Below, in pieces: positions 8,750-19,428 of a stretch of 64,000 bases of DNA. The DNA is from Acidisoma sp. PAMC 29798 (GTDB lineage Bacteria; Pseudomonadota; Alphaproteobacteria; Acetobacterales; Acetobacteraceae), in contig NZ_CP126994.1 in assembly GCF_030252425.1 (NCBI RefSeq), positions 4,211,001 to 4,275,000 of the forward strand, read 5' to 3'. The position numbers and the translations under genes are program-made. Each line of letters starts with the position of its first letter. The stretch's first letter is position 1. The notes under the pieces are model-generated. The model saw only the letters and a list, made by a program, of their open reading frames with translations. It had not been told where the DNA came from and did not search any database.

Positions 8750-10324
8750 CTAAAGCGTGGCGAGATAGTCCAAATCCGCCGCCCCGATTGTGAAGCCGGT
8801 CTCCCACGGCTCTGGGAGGGCGGGGTCGGCTGACGCGTCAGGCCCCCGGACCTCGGTATAGTGGTGGCCCCGGTGCTGGCTGAGATACCAGAAGAAGGTA
8901 TCGGGGAAACTTGCGGCGGTCAGCGCCACAACCGTGGCACCCGGCGCGCAGAAGACGATGTTGGTCATCGCGGCGCCCAGCGCGCCCACCACGATCCTGG
9001 CCCCTTTGAACAGCACGATCTGCTCTGCGAGGCTCATCTGGCCAGGATCGACCGCGATGAAGCCGCGTGCCGTCAGCACCCGTTCCACTTCCGCTTCATT
9101 GATCAGGGGCCTCTTACGGCTCTGCCGGCGAATGAAAAGCTTCGGAAAGGGTGCGGCGGGCAGCCGTTCCGCCAAATCCGACAGGGCCTGAACGCAGATC
9201 GGTGACTGATAATCCCCATGCGACGTCAAGCCATCGATGACCAGCAGGCGTTCGCAGACCACAGGCGCATTGCCCGTCGCGACAATCGCCTCGGGGCGAA
9301 TGCCGATGATCGTCAGCGAGTCACGGATGACGGGCATGAGGGCCGAGTCATGGACGATGAAGGTGAGGCCCTGCGGCGCCAGCAGGCGGTGGGCGAGCCA
9401 TGCCTTGGGGAACATGTCGATCAAGTAATGGCCGAAATTCTGGACCGCGCGCGTTTTGCACAGGACGCTGAAACCATTGATCCGGCGAGCGTCGTGCCCG
9501 GTGCGCATCGCCGCCGCCTCAGCCCTCATCTCTGCCACGGTCGCGGCCTCGAACAGCCGCGTCGTGCCCGCCAGCGCCTGCATCTCCCGATCGAAGACCA
9601 AGCCTTCGTGGGCCACGAAGGCCCCGTTGAGAAGGCGAAAGCTGATCGGGCGCGGCGCGAAGACGCCACGCTGCCAGGATCCCTCCATGGCGGCCCAGAA
9701 CTCCGCGGGAATAAGGCCGGCGTTGCGGATGGTTGGCCGACGCGTCGCAAACGCCGGCGACAGCAGGCGCAGGCGAATGGTCTGGTCATCCAAGGGGCTT
9801 TCGCCCCAGGGCGGCGGCATGCCCCGATCGAGGTCATTGAGAACGAGCACCGGCAGCGGCGGAGAGGGTTTCAGCTTGACCCGAACGGCCTCGACAGCGG
9901 GCCCGGATGGCACGGATGCCATGCCGGGGCTGGGAACATCGTCCAGCCGGGTGCCATCGACGAAGGTGACGTCATAGGTGCAGCTAAAGAAAGGCGCGGT
10001 TTCCAGGCTGAGGCGGAACCTCAGGCCGATGCAGCCGAGGCCGAGGCCGGCGCTGCCGCAAGGCTGGCCGCCGGCCATCCAGGGCGTTTTCAGACCATAC
10101 GGATAGAGCAACTGGTATTCGAGGCCGGGCGAGAGGTGGGGCGGCCCCAGAGAGGCAGGTGCCGACATCATCCCCTCCAGCGCCAGCCCGCTGCCGATGG
10201 CGCCGAGCCAGCTGCCCACCTGCCCGCGAATATCGCCGCGCATACTGATGTGGGCGAGCATGGTCATGCCGGGGGCCAGGCCGGCCGTCGTTGGGTCTGG
10301 CGCGTTAAGCTCCTGCGCGGCCAT
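8750..10324 (-). CDS. Glycosyltransferase family 61 (DUF563) protein
   Basis: About 524 residues. The C-terminal half carries the GT61 core: NFGHYLIDMFPKAWLAHRL, then LFIRRQSRKRPLINEAEVE, then GARIVVGALGAAMTNIVFCAPGA. Bacterial GT61 enzymes usually work on surface polysaccharides or lipooligosaccharide. The N-terminal half of about 230 residues is not recognised. The gene is convergent with the ABC transporter, with 7 bp between stops. ATG 10324 has a CAGGAC site upstream and is preferred; an in-frame TTG at 10348 is possible. Confidence 0.82.
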   Translation of the reverse strand: MAAQELNAPDPTTAGLAPGMTMLAHISMRGDIRGQVGSWLGAIGSGLALEGMMSAPASLGPPHLSPGLEYQLLYPYGLKTPWMAGGQPCGSAGLGLGCIGLRFRLSLETAPFFSCTYDVTFVDGTRLDDVPSPGMASVPSGPAVEAVRVKLKPSPPLPVLVLNDLDRGMPPPWGESPLDDQTIRLRLLSPAFATRRPTIRNAGLIPAEFWAAMEGSWQRGVFAPRPISFRLLNGAFVAHEGLVFDREMQALAGTTRLFEAATVAEMRAEAAAMRTGHDARRINGFSVLCKTRAVQNFGHYLIDMFPKAWLAHRLLAPQGLTFIVHDSALMPVIRDSLTIIGIRPEAIVATGNAPVVCERLLVIDGLTSHGDYQSPICVQALSDLAERLPAAPFPKLFIRRQSRKRPLINEAEVERVLTARGFIAVDPGQMSLAEQIVLFKGARIVVGALGAAMTNIVFCAPGATVVALTAASFPDTFFWYLSQHRGHHYTEVRGPDASADPALPEPWETGFTIGAADLDYLATL

Positions 10325-10759
10325 CGGGAACCAGTCCTGGCTAGGCAATGCCGCGCTCCTTGACCGTCGAGAATGAATCGCGTGTTGATGGCAAGGATGC
10401 GGCTGCGATAGGGACTAGGGCGTTAACGCCTTCGTTCTATCGATCGCCGTCGCTTTCCGCCTATGCATATCTCCTCCCCGGTCGGCGGGGGCGTGATGCG
10501 CCAAGAAAGCCGGCTCCGCGCTTGACTCGAACCGACCCGCCCCGTAGGTATCGCGGCCTCGGCCGGACCCCGGACACCCTGTCTGGGTTCAGGCCTGAAT
10601 TCGTATCATCCGCTGCTGCGGTGCCGCTTCCAACGACCCAGTCGTTTGGACGCTCAGACCGCAGCATGGAAGACCATCGGCTGGACCCTGTCCAGTCATG
10701 TGGCCATTGGTGCGGGTGAAGGTCGGCCCTGGCGTGATGTGAGATCGGAAACGAGGTCT
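10325..10759. other. Intergenic region between GT61 and rpsL
   Basis: This 435-bp gap separates the divergent GT61 gene and the ribosomal operon. It holds the candidate rpsL promoter (10522-10550) and about 210 bp of presumed leader. No convincing coding frame is seen. A short imperfect dyad lies at about 10567-10590 (CCCGGACA against TGTCTGGG). Confidence 0.6.
10522..10550 (+). promoter_or_regulatory. Candidate sigma70 promoter of the rpsL operon
   Basis: A TTGACT box at 10522-10527 and a TAGGTA box at 10545-10550 are separated by exactly 17 bp. It lies about 210 bp upstream of rpsL in the only sizeable gap before the 11.6-kb ribosomal operon. The match is read by eye and no transcription start is known. 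Confidence 0.55.
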
Positions 10760-11131
10760 ATGCCGACGATCAACCAATTGATTGCAAAGGGGCGCGAGCC
10801 CGCCCGCGCACGTAATAAGGTGCCAGCCCTTGAAGGCTGCCCTCAGAAGCGCGGCGTTTGCACACGCGTCTACACCACCACCCCGAAGAAGCCGAACTCG
10901 GCGCTTCGTAAGGTGGCCAAGGTGCGTTTGACGAACGGCTATGAAGTGGTGAGCTACATTCCGGGTGAGGGTCACAACCTGCAGGAGCACAGCGTCGTGC
11001 TGATCCGCGGCGGGCGCGTGAAGGATCTTCCCGGTGTTCGCTACCACATTCTACGCGGCGTTCTGGATACCCAGGGCATCGCCAAGCGCCGTCAGCGTCG
11101 TTCGCTCTACGGCGCGAAGCGTCCGAAGTAA
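10760..11131 (+). CDS. rpsL: 30S ribosomal protein S12
   Basis: A 123-residue S12, the usual bacterial length. It sits at the decoding centre of the 30S subunit. The conserved block [17 protein letters not shown] contains Lys43, and [29 protein letters not shown]-type sequence carries the second loop, both in the form normally associated with streptomycin sensitivity. The start is ATG 10760, with ACGAGG as ribosome-binding site; the frame is open further upstream but unconserved. It is the first gene of the str/S10/spc run. Confidence 0.98.
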   Translation: MPTINQLIAKGREPARARNKVPALEGCPQKRGVCTRVYTTTPKKPNSALRKVAKVRLTNGYEVVSYIPGEGHNLQEHSVVLIRGGRVKDLPGVRYHILRGVLDTQGIAKRRQRRSLYGAKRPK

Positions 11132-11143
11132 GGGAGAGCAGAT

Positions 11144-11620
11144 ATGAGTCGTCGTCACCGCGCCGATAAGCGCGAAATTCTCCCGGACGCCAAGTTTGGT
11201 GACATCGTCATCACACGTTTCATGAACGTGCTGATGTATGATGGCAAGAAGTCCACGGCCGAAGGCATTGTCTATGGTGCCCTCGACACGTTGAAGCGTC
11301 GTGGTGGTGCAGCGGCCGATCCGGTCCGCATGTTCCATGAGGCGCTGGACAATGTGAAGCCCACCGTTGAGGTGCGGTCCCGTCGCGTCGGTGGTGCCAC
11401 CTATCAGGTGCCCGTCGAAGTCCGGACCGAGCGTCGTCAGGCTTTGGCGATCCGCTGGATCATCGACTCGGCGCGCAAGCGCGGCGAGCATACTCTTGAG
11501 GATCGGCTGTCCAACGAGTTGTTGGATGCCGTGAATAATCGCGGCGCTGCCGTGAAGAAGCGTGAAGATACCCATCGTATGGCAGAGGCCAATAAGGCCT
11601 TCAGCCATTATCGCTGGTAA
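11144..11620 (+). CDS. rpsG: 30S ribosomal protein S7
   Basis: A 158-residue S7 starting [20 protein letters not shown], a primary binder of the 3' domain of 16S rRNA and organiser of the 30S head. It begins 12 bp after rpsL with a GGGAGAG ribosome-binding site. In most bacteria fusA follows. Here the next gene is tuf, 51 bp further on. Confidence 0.98.
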   Translation: MSRRHRADKREILPDAKFGDIVITRFMNVLMYDGKKSTAEGIVYGALDTLKRRGGAAADPVRMFHEALDNVKPTVEVRSRRVGGATYQVPVEVRTERRQALAIRWIIDSARKRGEHTLEDRLSNELLDAVNNRGAAVKKREDTHRMAEANKAFSHYRW

Positions 11621-11671
11621 CCAGTCAGACTTTGACACGTCGGTAGTTAGTCGGCTCACGGAGAGAAGACG

Positions 11672-12862
11672 ATGGCCAAGGCCAAATTTGAACGTAATAA
11701 GCCTCATTGCAACATCGGCACCATTGGTCACGTTGACCATGGAAAGACGTCGCTAACCGCCGCCATCACGAAAGTGTTGGCGAAGTCGGGTGGTGCGACG
11801 TTCACGGCCTATGATCAGATCGACAAGGCTCCGGAAGAGCGGGCTCGTGGCATCACGATCTCCACCGCGCATGTCGAGTATGAGACCAAGGCCCGCCATT
11901 ACGCCCATGTCGATTGCCCCGGCCACGCCGATTATGTGAAGAACATGATCACCGGCGCCGCGCAGATGGACGGCGCGATCCTGGTGGTGTCCGCCGCCGA
12001 CGGCCCGATGCCGCAGACCCGTGAGCATATCCTGCTCGCCCGTCAGGTCGGCGTGCCGGCGTTGGTCGTGTTCATGAACAAGGTCGACATGGTCGATGAC
12101 CCCGAGCTGCTGGAACTCGTGGAGCTCGAAATTCGCGAGCTGCTGAAGTCCTACCAGTTCCCGGGCGACGACATTCCGATCACCCAGGGTTCTGCTCTCG
12201 CCACGCTTGAGGACAAGACCCCGGAGATCGGCGAGCAGGCCATCATCAAGCTGATGGAAACTGTCGACACCTATATCCCGCAGCCGCATCGCCCGAAGGA
12301 TCGCCCCTTCCTGATGCCGATCGAAGATGTGTTCTCGATCTCGGGTCGTGGCACGGTCGTGACCGGTCGTATCGAGCGTGGCATTCTGAAGGTCGGCGAC
12401 GAAGTTGAAATCGTCGGCATCAAGAATACCGTCAAGACGATCTGCACGGGCGTCGAGATGTTCCGCAAGCTGCTCGACCAGGGCGAGGCCGGCGACAACA
12501 TCGGCGCGCTGCTGCGCGGCACGAAGCGTGAAGACGTCGAGCGCGGCCAGGTTCTGGCAGCCCCCGGCTCGATCACGCCGCACACGAAGTTCAAGGCCGA
12601 GTCCTACATCCTGACGAAGGAAGAGGGTGGCCGTCACACGCCGTTCTTCACCAACTATCGCCCGCAGTTCTACTTCCGCACCACGGATGTGACCGGCGTC
12701 GTGACCTTGCCGGAAGGCGTGGAGATGGTGATGCCTGGCGACAACGTGTCGATGGACGTCGAGTTGATCGCGCCGATCGCCATGGATGACGGCCTGCGTT
12801 TCGCCATTCGCGAAGGTGGCCGCACCGTCGGCGCCGGCGTTGTGGCTAAGGTCGTCGCGTAA
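11672..12862 (+). CDS. tuf: Elongation factor Tu
   Basis: A 396-residue EF-Tu, the GTPase that delivers aminoacyl-tRNA to the ribosome. G-domain motifs are intact: GHVDHGKT (residues 19-26), RGITI in the switch I region, [20 protein letters not shown], and NKVDMVD. Domains 2 and 3 follow, ending in VAKVVA. It directly follows rpsG, where fusA is normally interposed. Alphaproteobacteria often have a second tuf near tRNA-Tyr/tRNA-Trp; none is seen near those tRNAs here. Confidence 0.98.
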   Translation: MAKAKFERNKPHCNIGTIGHVDHGKTSLTAAITKVLAKSGGATFTAYDQIDKAPEERARGITISTAHVEYETKARHYAHVDCPGHADYVKNMITGAAQMDGAILVVSAADGPMPQTREHILLARQVGVPALVVFMNKVDMVDDPELLELVELEIRELLKSYQFPGDDIPITQGSALATLEDKTPEIGEQAIIKLMETVDTYIPQPHRPKDRPFLMPIEDVFSISGRGTVVTGRIERGILKVGDEVEIVGIKNTVKTICTGVEMFRKLLDQGEAGDNIGALLRGTKREDVERGQVLAAPGSITPHTKFKAESYILTKEEGGRHTPFFTNYRPQFYFRTTDVTGVVTLPEGVEMVMPGDNVSMDVELIAPIAMDDGLRFAIREGGRTVGAGVVAKVVA

Positions 12863-12903
12863 AGCGACGACAGAGATCGAAGCCGCGAAACTGGAAGCCT
12901 AAG

Positions 12904-13212
12904 ATGGACAATCAAAACATCCGTATTCGCCTCAAGGCGTACGATCACCGCGTGCTGGATGCCAGCACAAAGGAAATCGTGAACACGGCGAAGCGTACGG
13001 GTGCCCGGGTTCGCGGCCCGATTCCGCTGCCCACGCATATCGAACGGTTCACCGTGAACCGTTCGCCCCACGTCGATAAGAAGAGCCGCGAGCAGTTCGA
13101 AATTCGGACCCACCGCCGGTTGCTCGACATCGTCGAACCCACGCCGCAGACGGTCGATGCTTTGATGAAGCTCGATCTCGCGTCTGGTGTCGATGTCGAG
13201 ATCAAGATCTGA
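12904..13212 (+). CDS. rpsJ: 30S ribosomal protein S10
   Basis: A 102-residue S10 starting [19 protein letters not shown]. It is part of the 30S head and also serves as NusE in antitermination. It opens the S10 block 41 bp after tuf. No separate promoter or S10-type leader is obvious in this short gap, so it is probably co-transcribed with tuf. Confidence 0.98.
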   Translation: MDNQNIRIRLKAYDHRVLDASTKEIVNTAKRTGARVRGPIPLPTHIERFTVNRSPHVDKKSREQFEIRTHRRLLDIVEPTPQTVDALMKLDLASGVDVEIKI

Positions 13213-13231
13213 GCCTGGAAAGACCGCCTCT

Positions 13232-13906
13232 ATGCGCACCGGAGTGATCGCCAAGAAGCTGGGTATGTCCCGGCTTTTCAAAGACGACGGCAGCCACGTG
13301 CCCGTCACTGTTCTGCACCTGGACCAGGTGCGGGTGGTGTCCACCCGTACGCAGGAGCTGGACGGTTACACGGCAGTCCAGCTTGGCTTTGGTCTGGCGA
13401 AGGTCAAGAACGTGACCCAGCCGAACCGTGGCCACTTTGCCAAGACGAAGATCGAGCCGCCGAAGAAGGTCGTCGAGTTCCGCGTGGCCGCCGATGCTCT
13501 GTTGGAGCCCGGCGCCGTGATCTCGGCCGCGCATTTCGTCGTCGGCCAGAAGATCGACGTTGCAGGCACCTCGAAGGGCAAGGGCTTCGCCGGTGGCATG
13601 AAGCGCTGGAACTTCAGCGGCCTCGAAGCCTCCCACGGCGTTTCGGTCAGCCATCGTAGCCTTGGGTCGACGGGTAACCGTCAGGATCCTGGCAAGACGT
13701 TTAAGAATAAGAAGATGGCCGGCCATCTCGGCGTCGAGCGCATCACGACCCTCAATCTTGAGGTCGCGGGCATCGATGCGGAGCGCGGGCTCATCATGGT
13801 CAAAGGCGCCGTTCCGGGATCCGTCGGTGGCTTCGTTCTGGTGCGGGATGCGATCAAGCGTCCCCGTCATGCCGATGCCGCCTACCCCGCCGCGCTGGTC
13901 GGTTGA
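13232..13906 (+). CDS. rplC: 50S ribosomal protein L3
   Basis: A 224-residue L3 with the N-terminus [16 protein letters not shown] and the long-arm segment [17 protein letters not shown] that reaches towards the peptidyl-transferase centre. It binds 23S rRNA early in assembly. ATG 13232 is preferred because it gives the canonical N-terminus; the open frame upstream overlaps rpsJ. It is followed by rplD after 10 bp. Confidence 0.97.
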   Translation: MRTGVIAKKLGMSRLFKDDGSHVPVTVLHLDQVRVVSTRTQELDGYTAVQLGFGLAKVKNVTQPNRGHFAKTKIEPPKKVVEFRVAADALLEPGAVISAAHFVVGQKIDVAGTSKGKGFAGGMKRWNFSGLEASHGVSVSHRSLGSTGNRQDPGKTFKNKKMAGHLGVERITTLNLEVAGIDAERGLIMVKGAVPGSVGGFVLVRDAIKRPRHADAAYPAALVG

Positions 13907-13916
13907 GGACCGCGAT

Positions 13917-14564
13917 ATGAAGATTGACATCACCACCCTCGACAACGGCGCTGCCGGTTCGGTCGAGCTCGCGGACGAGATTTTCGGCACGGCACCCCGT
14001 GCAGACATCATGGCTCGAGTCATTCATTGGCAGCAGGCGCGCCGTCGCGCCGGCACGCACAAGACCAAGGGTCTGTCCGAGGTTTCGGGCACCACCAAGA
14101 AGCCGTATCGCCAGAAGGGCACGGGTAACGCCCGTCAGGGCAGCTTGCGCGCGCCGCAGTTCCGCACCGGTGGTGTGGTTCATGGTCCGGTCGTGCGCGG
14201 CCATGGGTACGATCTTCCCAAGAAGGTGCGTCGCTTGGGTCTGATCTCGGCTTTGTCGCAGAAGCAGGCGGACGGCAAGCTGATCGTCATCGACAGCGCC
14301 GGTGGCGTCGAGAAGACAAAGGAATTGAACGCCAAGCTGCGCGTGCTCGGCTGGACCTCGGTTCTGATCGTCGATGCGACGGTCGATCCAGTGTTCCTGC
14401 GCGCCAGCCGCAACATCATCGGTTGCGACGTGCTGCCGACGGTGGGCGCCAATGTCTATGACATCCTGCGTCACGAGCTTCTGGTAGTGACCTCGGCCGG
14501 CCTAGAAGGGCTGACGACGAGGCTTTCCGCCAAGAGCGCGGACAAGTCGGAGATCGCAGCATGA
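13917..14564 (+). CDS. rplD: 50S ribosomal protein L4
   Basis: A 215-residue L4. The tentacle segment [20 protein letters not shown], which lines the peptide exit tunnel, is well conserved. In gamma-proteobacteria L4 represses its own S10 operon; whether that holds here cannot be seen. The start is ATG 13917. Its stop overlaps the rplW start in an ATGA, indicating translational coupling. Confidence 0.97.
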   Translation: MKIDITTLDNGAAGSVELADEIFGTAPRADIMARVIHWQQARRRAGTHKTKGLSEVSGTTKKPYRQKGTGNARQGSLRAPQFRTGGVVHGPVVRGHGYDLPKKVRRLGLISALSQKQADGKLIVIDSAGGVEKTKELNAKLRVLGWTSVLIVDATVDPVFLRASRNIIGCDVLPTVGANVYDILRHELLVVTSAGLEGLTTRLSAKSADKSEIAA

Positions 14565-14899
14565 GCACCCCCGGTTTCAAGGCGCGTAAGAGCGCCGAGA
14601 GAATGTCGCGTGAGTCGATCTACGAAGTCATTCGTAGCCCGGTCATTACGGAAAAGGCGACGGCGCTGACCGAGCGCAGCCAGGTTTCCTTCCGCGTTGC
14701 GCTCAGCGCGACAAAGCCGGAAATCAAGGTCGCGGTCGAGACGCTGTTCGGCGTTACGGTCCTGGGCGTGAACACGCTCATCACCAAGGGCAAGACCAAG
14801 AAGTTTCGTGGCCGGCCCGGCCAGCGCGCTGATGTCAAGAAGGCGATCGTGCAATTGGCGGATGGCCAATCGATCGACTTCACGACGAGCCTCAGCTGA
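14561..14899 (+). CDS. rplW: 50S ribosomal protein L23
   Basis: A 112-residue L23. The core [16 protein letters not shown] begins after a short extension of about 17 residues. L23 lies at the tunnel exit and docks trigger factor and SRP. ATG 14561 overlaps the rplD stop; an internal ATG (codon 15) gives the usual shorter N-terminus, so the first 14 residues are uncertain. Confidence 0.96.
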   Translation: MSTPGFKARKSAERMSRESIYEVIRSPVITEKATALTERSQVSFRVALSATKPEIKVAVETLFGVTVLGVNTLITKGKTKKFRGRPGQRADVKKAIVQLADGQSIDFTTSLS

Positions 14900-14916
14900 G
14901 GCCTCGGGGATAGATC

Positions 14917-15750
14917 ATGGCACTTAAGCACTTTAAACCCGTAACCCCGAGCCTTCGCGGCACCGTCATGGTGGCGCGGAACGAGCTTTGGAAGGGCAAG
15001 CCCGTCAAGGGCCTGACGGAGGGCAAGTCGCACTCCGGCGGTCGTAACAACCACGGCCGGACCACGGTTCGGTTCCGGGGCGGCGGACACAAGCAGAGCT
15101 ATCGCGTCGTCGACTTCAAGCGCCGCAAGTTCGATGTGCCGGCGAAGGTCGAGCGTCTGGAATACGATCCGAACCGTACGGCGTTCATCGCCCTCCTGAA
15201 GTATCAGGATGGTGAGCTCGCTTACATCATCGCGCCGCAGCGCCTTGCGGTGGGTGATACGGTGGTGTCGGGCCAGCGCGCGGATATCAAGCCGGGCAAT
15301 GCCATGCCGCTGGGCTCGATTCCGGTCGGCACGATTATCCATAATATCGAGATGAAGACGGGCGCTGGCGCCAAGGTCGCACGTTCGGCCGGCACTTTCG
15401 CTCAGCTCGTCGGCAAGGACTCGGGCTATGCCCAGGTCAAGCTGATGTCGGGTGAGCTTCGCGTCGTTCGCGCCGAATGCATGGCGACGATCGGTGCGGT
15501 GTCCAACCCGGACAACTCGAACATCCATATCGGCAAGGCCGGGCGTTCGCGCTGGCTCGGCCGTCGTCCGCATAACCGCGGCGTCGTGATGAACCCGGTC
15601 GATCATCCGCACGGTGGTGGCGAAGGCCGCACCTCGGGCGGTCGTCATCCGGTCACGCCGTGGGGCAAGCCGACCAAGGGCTATAAGACACGCGTCAACA
15701 AGCGGACGGACAAGTTGATCATCCGCCGGCGCAACAAGAGCAAGGGCTAA
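14917..15750 (+). CDS. rplB: 50S ribosomal protein L2
   Basis: A 277-residue L2, starting [19 protein letters not shown]. It supports peptidyl-transferase activity and subunit association. The conserved C-terminal block [19 protein letters not shown] contains the His implicated in function. Length and order (after rplW, before rpsS) are standard. Confidence 0.98.
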   Translation: MALKHFKPVTPSLRGTVMVARNELWKGKPVKGLTEGKSHSGGRNNHGRTTVRFRGGGHKQSYRVVDFKRRKFDVPAKVERLEYDPNRTAFIALLKYQDGELAYIIAPQRLAVGDTVVSGQRADIKPGNAMPLGSIPVGTIIHNIEMKTGAGAKVARSAGTFAQLVGKDSGYAQVKLMSGELRVVRAECMATIGAVSNPDNSNIHIGKAGRSRWLGRRPHNRGVVMNPVDHPHGGGEGRTSGGRHPVTPWGKPTKGYKTRVNKRTDKLIIRRRNKSKG

Positions 15751-15754
15751 CCTC

Positions 15755-16033
15755 ATGGCACGCTCCGTTTGGAAAGGCCCGTTCGTGGACGGGTACCTCC
15801 TGAACAAAGCCGAGGCCGCACGGGTCTCCGGCCGCAACGAGATCATCAAGATCTGGTCGCGTCGTTCGACGATCCTGCCGCAGTTCATCGGCCTGACCTT
15901 TGGCGTCTACAACGGGCACAAGTTTCTGCCTGTCGTGGTGAACGAGAACATGGTGGGGCACAAGTTCGGCGAATTCTCGCCGACGCGTACCTTCACCGGC
16001 CATTCGGCCGATAAGAAGGCGAAGCGGGGCTAA
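15755..16033 (+). CDS. rpsS: 30S ribosomal protein S19
   Basis: A 92-residue S19, starting [16 protein letters not shown], with the family block [13 protein letters not shown] at the C-terminus. It forms a complex with S13 in the 30S head. It begins 4 bp after rplB. Confidence 0.98.
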   Translation: MARSVWKGPFVDGYLLNKAEAARVSGRNEIIKIWSRRSTILPQFIGLTFGVYNGHKFLPVVVNENMVGHKFGEFSPTRTFTGHSADKKAKRG

Positions 16034-16037
16034 TCCG

Positions 16038-16445
16038 ATGAGCAAGCCAAAATATCCCCGTAAGCTGAGCGAGACCGAGGCTCAGGCCCTGGTCAGCAAT
16101 ATTCGCGTGAGCCCCCGCAAGCTCAATCTCGTGGCCGGCATGATCCGCAACCAGCCTGCGGCCGCCGCTGTCGCGACTTTGACCTTCAGCAAGAAGCGGA
16201 TTGCGCAGGACGTGCGCAAGGCGCTGCAGAGCGCGATCGCCAATGCCGAGAACAACCATCAGCTCGATGTCGATCGGCTGGTCGTGACCAAGGCGGAGGT
16301 TGGCCGCTCCATCGTGATGCGCCGCTTCCATGCCCGTGGTCGCGGTCGCGCATCGCGCATCGAGAAGTGGTTCAGCCATTTGAAGATCGTCGTCGCTGAG
16401 CGGGCGCAGGAAACTGCCCCCGAGCCCGCGCAGGAGGCCGCATAA
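16038..16445 (+). CDS. rplV: 50S ribosomal protein L22
   Basis: A 135-residue L22. The core motif [18 protein letters not shown] and the tunnel-lining hairpin around [15 protein letters not shown] are intact. A C-terminal Ala/Glu/Pro-rich tail ([12 protein letters not shown]) extends it beyond the usual ~110 residues, a common feature of alphaproteobacterial L22. Confidence 0.97.
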   Translation: MSKPKYPRKLSETEAQALVSNIRVSPRKLNLVAGMIRNQPAAAAVATLTFSKKRIAQDVRKALQSAIANAENNHQLDVDRLVVTKAEVGRSIVMRRFHARGRGRASRIEKWFSHLKIVVAERAQETAPEPAQEAA

Positions 16446-16446
16446 C

Positions 16447-17124
16447 ATGGGTCATAAAGTCAATCCGATTGGGCTGCGGCTTGGTATTAACCGCACCTGG
16501 GATAGCCGCTGGTATGCTGGCCGCGACTATGCGCGCCTGCTGCATGACGACCTGAAGCTGCGTGCCCATCTCCGCAAGAAGCTCTCCGGCGCCGGCGTCA
16601 GCCGCGTGGTGATCGAGCGTCCTGCGAAGAAGCCGCGCGTCACGATCTATGCCGCCCGCCCGGGCGTCGTGATCGGCAAAAAGGGTCAGGACATCGAGGT
16701 TCTGCGCAAAGAACTGACGGTCATGGCGAAGGCTGAGGTCTCCTTGAATATCATGGAGATTCGTAAGCCTGAGATCGACGCGACGCTGGTGGCCGAGAAC
16801 ATCGCCCAGCAGCTTGAGCGTCGGGTGGCTTTCCGCCGCGCCATGAAGCGCGCCGTTCAGTCCGCCATGCGTTTGGGCGCCCAGGGCATCCGCATCAATT
16901 GCGGCGGCCGTCTCGGTGGCGCCGAAATCGCGCGGATGGAGTGGTACCGCGAAGGTCGCGTGCCGCTGCATACCCTGCGTGCGGAAATTGATTACGGTGT
17001 TGCGACGGCAAAGACGACATATGGCACCTGCGGCGTGAAGGTCTGGATCTTCAAGGGCGAGATTCTAACGCACGACCCGATGGCGCAGGACCGCAAGGCC
17101 GCCGAACAGGCGCCGCAGCGGTAA
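16447..17124 (+). CDS. rpsC: 30S ribosomal protein S3
   Basis: A 225-residue S3, starting [20 protein letters not shown]. It has a KH domain with the GxxG-type segment [11 protein letters not shown] and a C-terminal S3 domain. It helps form the mRNA entry channel. ATG 16447 follows the rplV stop by 1 bp. Confidence 0.98.
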   Translation: MGHKVNPIGLRLGINRTWDSRWYAGRDYARLLHDDLKLRAHLRKKLSGAGVSRVVIERPAKKPRVTIYAARPGVVIGKKGQDIEVLRKELTVMAKAEVSLNIMEIRKPEIDATLVAENIAQQLERRVAFRRAMKRAVQSAMRLGAQGIRINCGGRLGGAEIARMEWYREGRVPLHTLRAEIDYGVATAKTTYGTCGVKVWIFKGEILTHDPMAQDRKAAEQAPQR

Positions 17125-17140
17125 GGATTGGACACGGACA

Positions 17141-17557
17141 ATGCTTTCTCCCAAGCGCACCAAATACCGCAAGGCGCATAAGGGCCGTATTCACGGTCTG
17201 GCCAAGGGTAACACGCAGCTGAACTTCGGCGCATTCGGCCTCAAGGCCCTGCAGCCGGAGCGCATCACCGCGCGTCAGATCGAATCCGCTCGTCGGGCGA
17301 TCACGCGTCACATGAAGCGCGCCGGTCGCGTGTGGATCCGCATCTTTCCGGATGTGCCCGTTTCCGTGAAGCCCGCCGAAGTCCGCATGGGCTCCGGCAA
17401 GGGTAGCCCGGAATTCTGGGTGGCCCGTGTGAAGCCTGGCCGCATCATGTTCGAGATCGACGGCGTCTCGCAGGAGACGGCGCAGGAAGCGCTGACGCTC
17501 GGCGCCGCCAAGCTGCCGATCAAGACCAAGTTCGTCACCCGCATCGGGGAGGCGTGA
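17141..17557 (+). CDS. rplP: 50S ribosomal protein L16
   Basis: A 138-residue L16, starting [19 protein letters not shown]. It lies by the A site and helps tRNA accommodation. The conserved block [20 protein letters not shown] is present. It starts 16 bp after rpsC. Confidence 0.98.
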   Translation: MLSPKRTKYRKAHKGRIHGLAKGNTQLNFGAFGLKALQPERITARQIESARRAITRHMKRAGRVWIRIFPDVPVSVKPAEVRMGSGKGSPEFWVARVKPGRIMFEIDGVSQETAQEALTLGAAKLPIKTKFVTRIGEA

Positions 17558-17558
17558 T

Positions 17559-17765
17559 ATGACCAAAGCGACCGATATCCGGGTCAAGTCCCCGGATGAG
17601 CTTTCGACCCTGTTGCTCGATCTTCGCCGGGAGCAGTTCAACCTGCGTTTCCAGCGCGCGACCGGCCAGAACGAGAGTGTCAGCCGCGTTAAGGTTGTCC
17701 GCCGGGAAATCGCCCGGGTGAAGACTGTCATTGCGGAGCGCCAACGCGCTTCCGCCAAAGCCTGA
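17559..17765 (+). CDS. rpmC: 50S ribosomal protein L29
   Basis: A 68-residue L29, with the family core [19 protein letters not shown]. It sits near the tunnel exit beside L23. ATG 17559 follows the rplP stop by 1 bp. Confidence 0.97.
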   Translation: MTKATDIRVKSPDELSTLLLDLRREQFNLRFQRATGQNESVSRVKVVRREIARVKTVIAERQRASAKA

Positions 17766-17778
17766 GGAGATAAGGGCG

Positions 17779-18081
17779 ATGTCTAAGCGCGTCCTGTCAG
17801 GGCGGATTGTAAGCGACAAGATGGACAAGACGGTTACCGTCTTGGTCGAGCGTCGCGTCATGCATCCGCTGTACAAGAAGTTTATCCGCCGTTCGAAGCG
17901 TTATGCCGCGCATGACGAAGAGAATACCTGCAAGCTCGGCGACATGGTGCGGATCGAGGAATGCCCTCCGATCAGCAAGCGCAAGGCTTGGATGGTGATC
18001 GAGCGTAACGGGGAACACATGTCCCCCGAGACGCATGTGATCGCCGCTGACGCCGGCGCGCCCGCCGCAGCCCCGGTTTGA
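17779..18081 (+). CDS. rpsQ: 30S ribosomal protein S17
   Basis: A 100-residue S17. ATG 17779 gives the canonical start [20 protein letters not shown]; frames open further upstream overlap rpmC and are not conserved. The core is normal and a C-terminal Ala/Pro tail extends it by about 15 residues. S17 is a primary binder of the 5' domain of 16S rRNA. Confidence 0.97.
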   Translation: MSKRVLSGRIVSDKMDKTVTVLVERRVMHPLYKKFIRRSKRYAAHDEENTCKLGDMVRIEECPPISKRKAWMVIERNGEHMSPETHVIAADAGAPAAAPV

Positions 18082-18091
18082 GGAGGATCGC

Positions 18092-18460
18092 ATGATCCAA
18101 TCCGAAAGCACGCTCGATGTCGCCGACAATTCCGGCGCCAAGAAAGTGTTGTGCATTAAAGTGCTTGGCGGCTCGAAGCGGCGTACCGCTTCCGTGGGCG
18201 ACGTTATCGTCGTCTCCGTGAAGGATGCCATTCCGCGCGGCAAGGTGAAGAAGGGCGACGTCCACCAGGCGGTGATCGTGCGCACGTCTTACCCGGTGCG
18301 TCGCTCGGACGGCAGCGCCATCCGTTTTGACCGCAATGCCGCCGTTCTGATCAACAAGCAGAACGAGCCGATCGGCACGCGTATCTTCGGGCCCGTCGTT
18401 CGCGAGCTGCGCGCCAAGAAGTTCATGAAGATCATCAGCCTCGCGCCGGAGGTGATCTGA
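18092..18460 (+). CDS. rplN: 50S ribosomal protein L14
   Basis: A 122-residue L14, the standard length, starting [20 protein letters not shown] and containing [15 protein letters not shown]. It makes a bridge to 30S and is the binding site of silencing factor RsfS. It opens the spc block. An AGGAGG site precedes the start. Confidence 0.98.
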   Translation: MIQSESTLDVADNSGAKKVLCIKVLGGSKRRTASVGDVIVVSVKDAIPRGKVKKGDVHQAVIVRTSYPVRRSDGSAIRFDRNAAVLINKQNEPIGTRIFGPVVRELRAKKFMKIISLAPEVI

Positions 18461-18462
18461 TC

Positions 18463-18783
18463 ATGGCCGCTCGTATCCGTAAGGGTGACAGCGTTGTCGT
18501 CATCGCGGGCTCGGACAAGGGCAAGCGCGGCGAAGTTCTTCAGGTCATGCCGAAGCTCAACCGTGCGGTTGTGCAGGGCGTTGCGATGAAGACGAAGCAT
18601 CAGAAGCCCGCAGGCGCAGGCCAGCAGGGCGGCCGGATCGAGAGCGAACGCGCCATCGACCTGTCGAATGTTATGTTGATCGATCCTAAGACGGATCAGC
18701 CGACCCGGGTGGGGTTCCGGATTCTGGACGACAAGCGGAAAGTCCGCGTCGCCCGGAAGACCGGCGCTCTCATCGAAAGCTGA
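18463..18783 (+). CDS. rplX: 50S ribosomal protein L24
   Basis: A 106-residue L24 with the KOW motif [20 protein letters not shown] near the N-terminus. It is an assembly initiator for the 50S subunit. It begins 2 bp after rplN. Confidence 0.98.
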   Translation: MAARIRKGDSVVVIAGSDKGKRGEVLQVMPKLNRAVVQGVAMKTKHQKPAGAGQQGGRIESERAIDLSNVMLIDPKTDQPTRVGFRILDDKRKVRVARKTGALIES

Positions 18784-18793
18784 GGAGGCAGGG

Positions 18794-19351
18794 GTGAGTG
18801 AAGTGACGGCTAGGCCGAGACTGCACGTCCATTACAACGAAGTTGTAAGGGCCGCGCTGCAGACTGAGTTCAACTATTCCAACGTCATGCAGGTGCCTCG
18901 GCTCGAGAAGATCGTGCTGAATATGGGCGTCGGTGAGGCTGCGGCCGACCAGAAGAAGCTCGATGCGGCGGTTGCCGAATTGATGCTGATCAGCGGCCAG
19001 AAGCCGGTGAAGACGGTGGCGAAAAAGGCTATTGCGGGTTTCAAGATCCGCAAGGGTCTGCCGATCGGCTGCAAGGTCACGCTTCGGCAGGCTCGGATGT
19101 ACGAGTTCCTCGATCGTCTCGTGACGATCGCTCTGCCCCGCGTCCGCGACTTCCGCGGCATCACGGGCAAGGGTTTTGACGGTCGTGGCAACTTCGCCAT
19201 GGGCGTCAAGGAACAGATCATCTTCCCGGAAATCGTCTACGACAAGGTAGATGCGATCCGGGGCATGGATATCGTGTTCGTGACGACGGCAAAGACTGAC
19301 GCGGAAGCGAAGGCTCTTCTAAAGAACTTCTACATTCCGTTCGCGAACTGA
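18794..19351 (+). CDS. rplE: 50S ribosomal protein L5
   Basis: A 185-residue L5 that contacts 5S rRNA and P-site tRNA. The core [13 protein letters not shown] and the segment [17 protein letters not shown] are present. The start is GTG 18794 with GGAGG upstream, giving [16 protein letters not shown]. Confidence 0.97.
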   Translation: MSEVTARPRLHVHYNEVVRAALQTEFNYSNVMQVPRLEKIVLNMGVGEAAADQKKLDAAVAELMLISGQKPVKTVAKKAIAGFKIRKGLPIGCKVTLRQARMYEFLDRLVTIALPRVRDFRGITGKGFDGRGNFAMGVKEQIIFPEIVYDKVDAIRGMDIVFVTTAKTDAEAKALLKNFYIPFAN

Positions 19352-19428
19352 GCTTAACGAGACGAGATTTGGAAAACCGCGACACCCGCTTCGGCGTGGG
19401 TCGATAGGTTCCGGAGGACAGAGACAGG

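Noticed and set aside
11632-11660. TTGACA before tuf as a separate promoter
   Set aside because: No acceptable -10 box at 16-18 bp spacing; the gap is only 51 bp within an operon.
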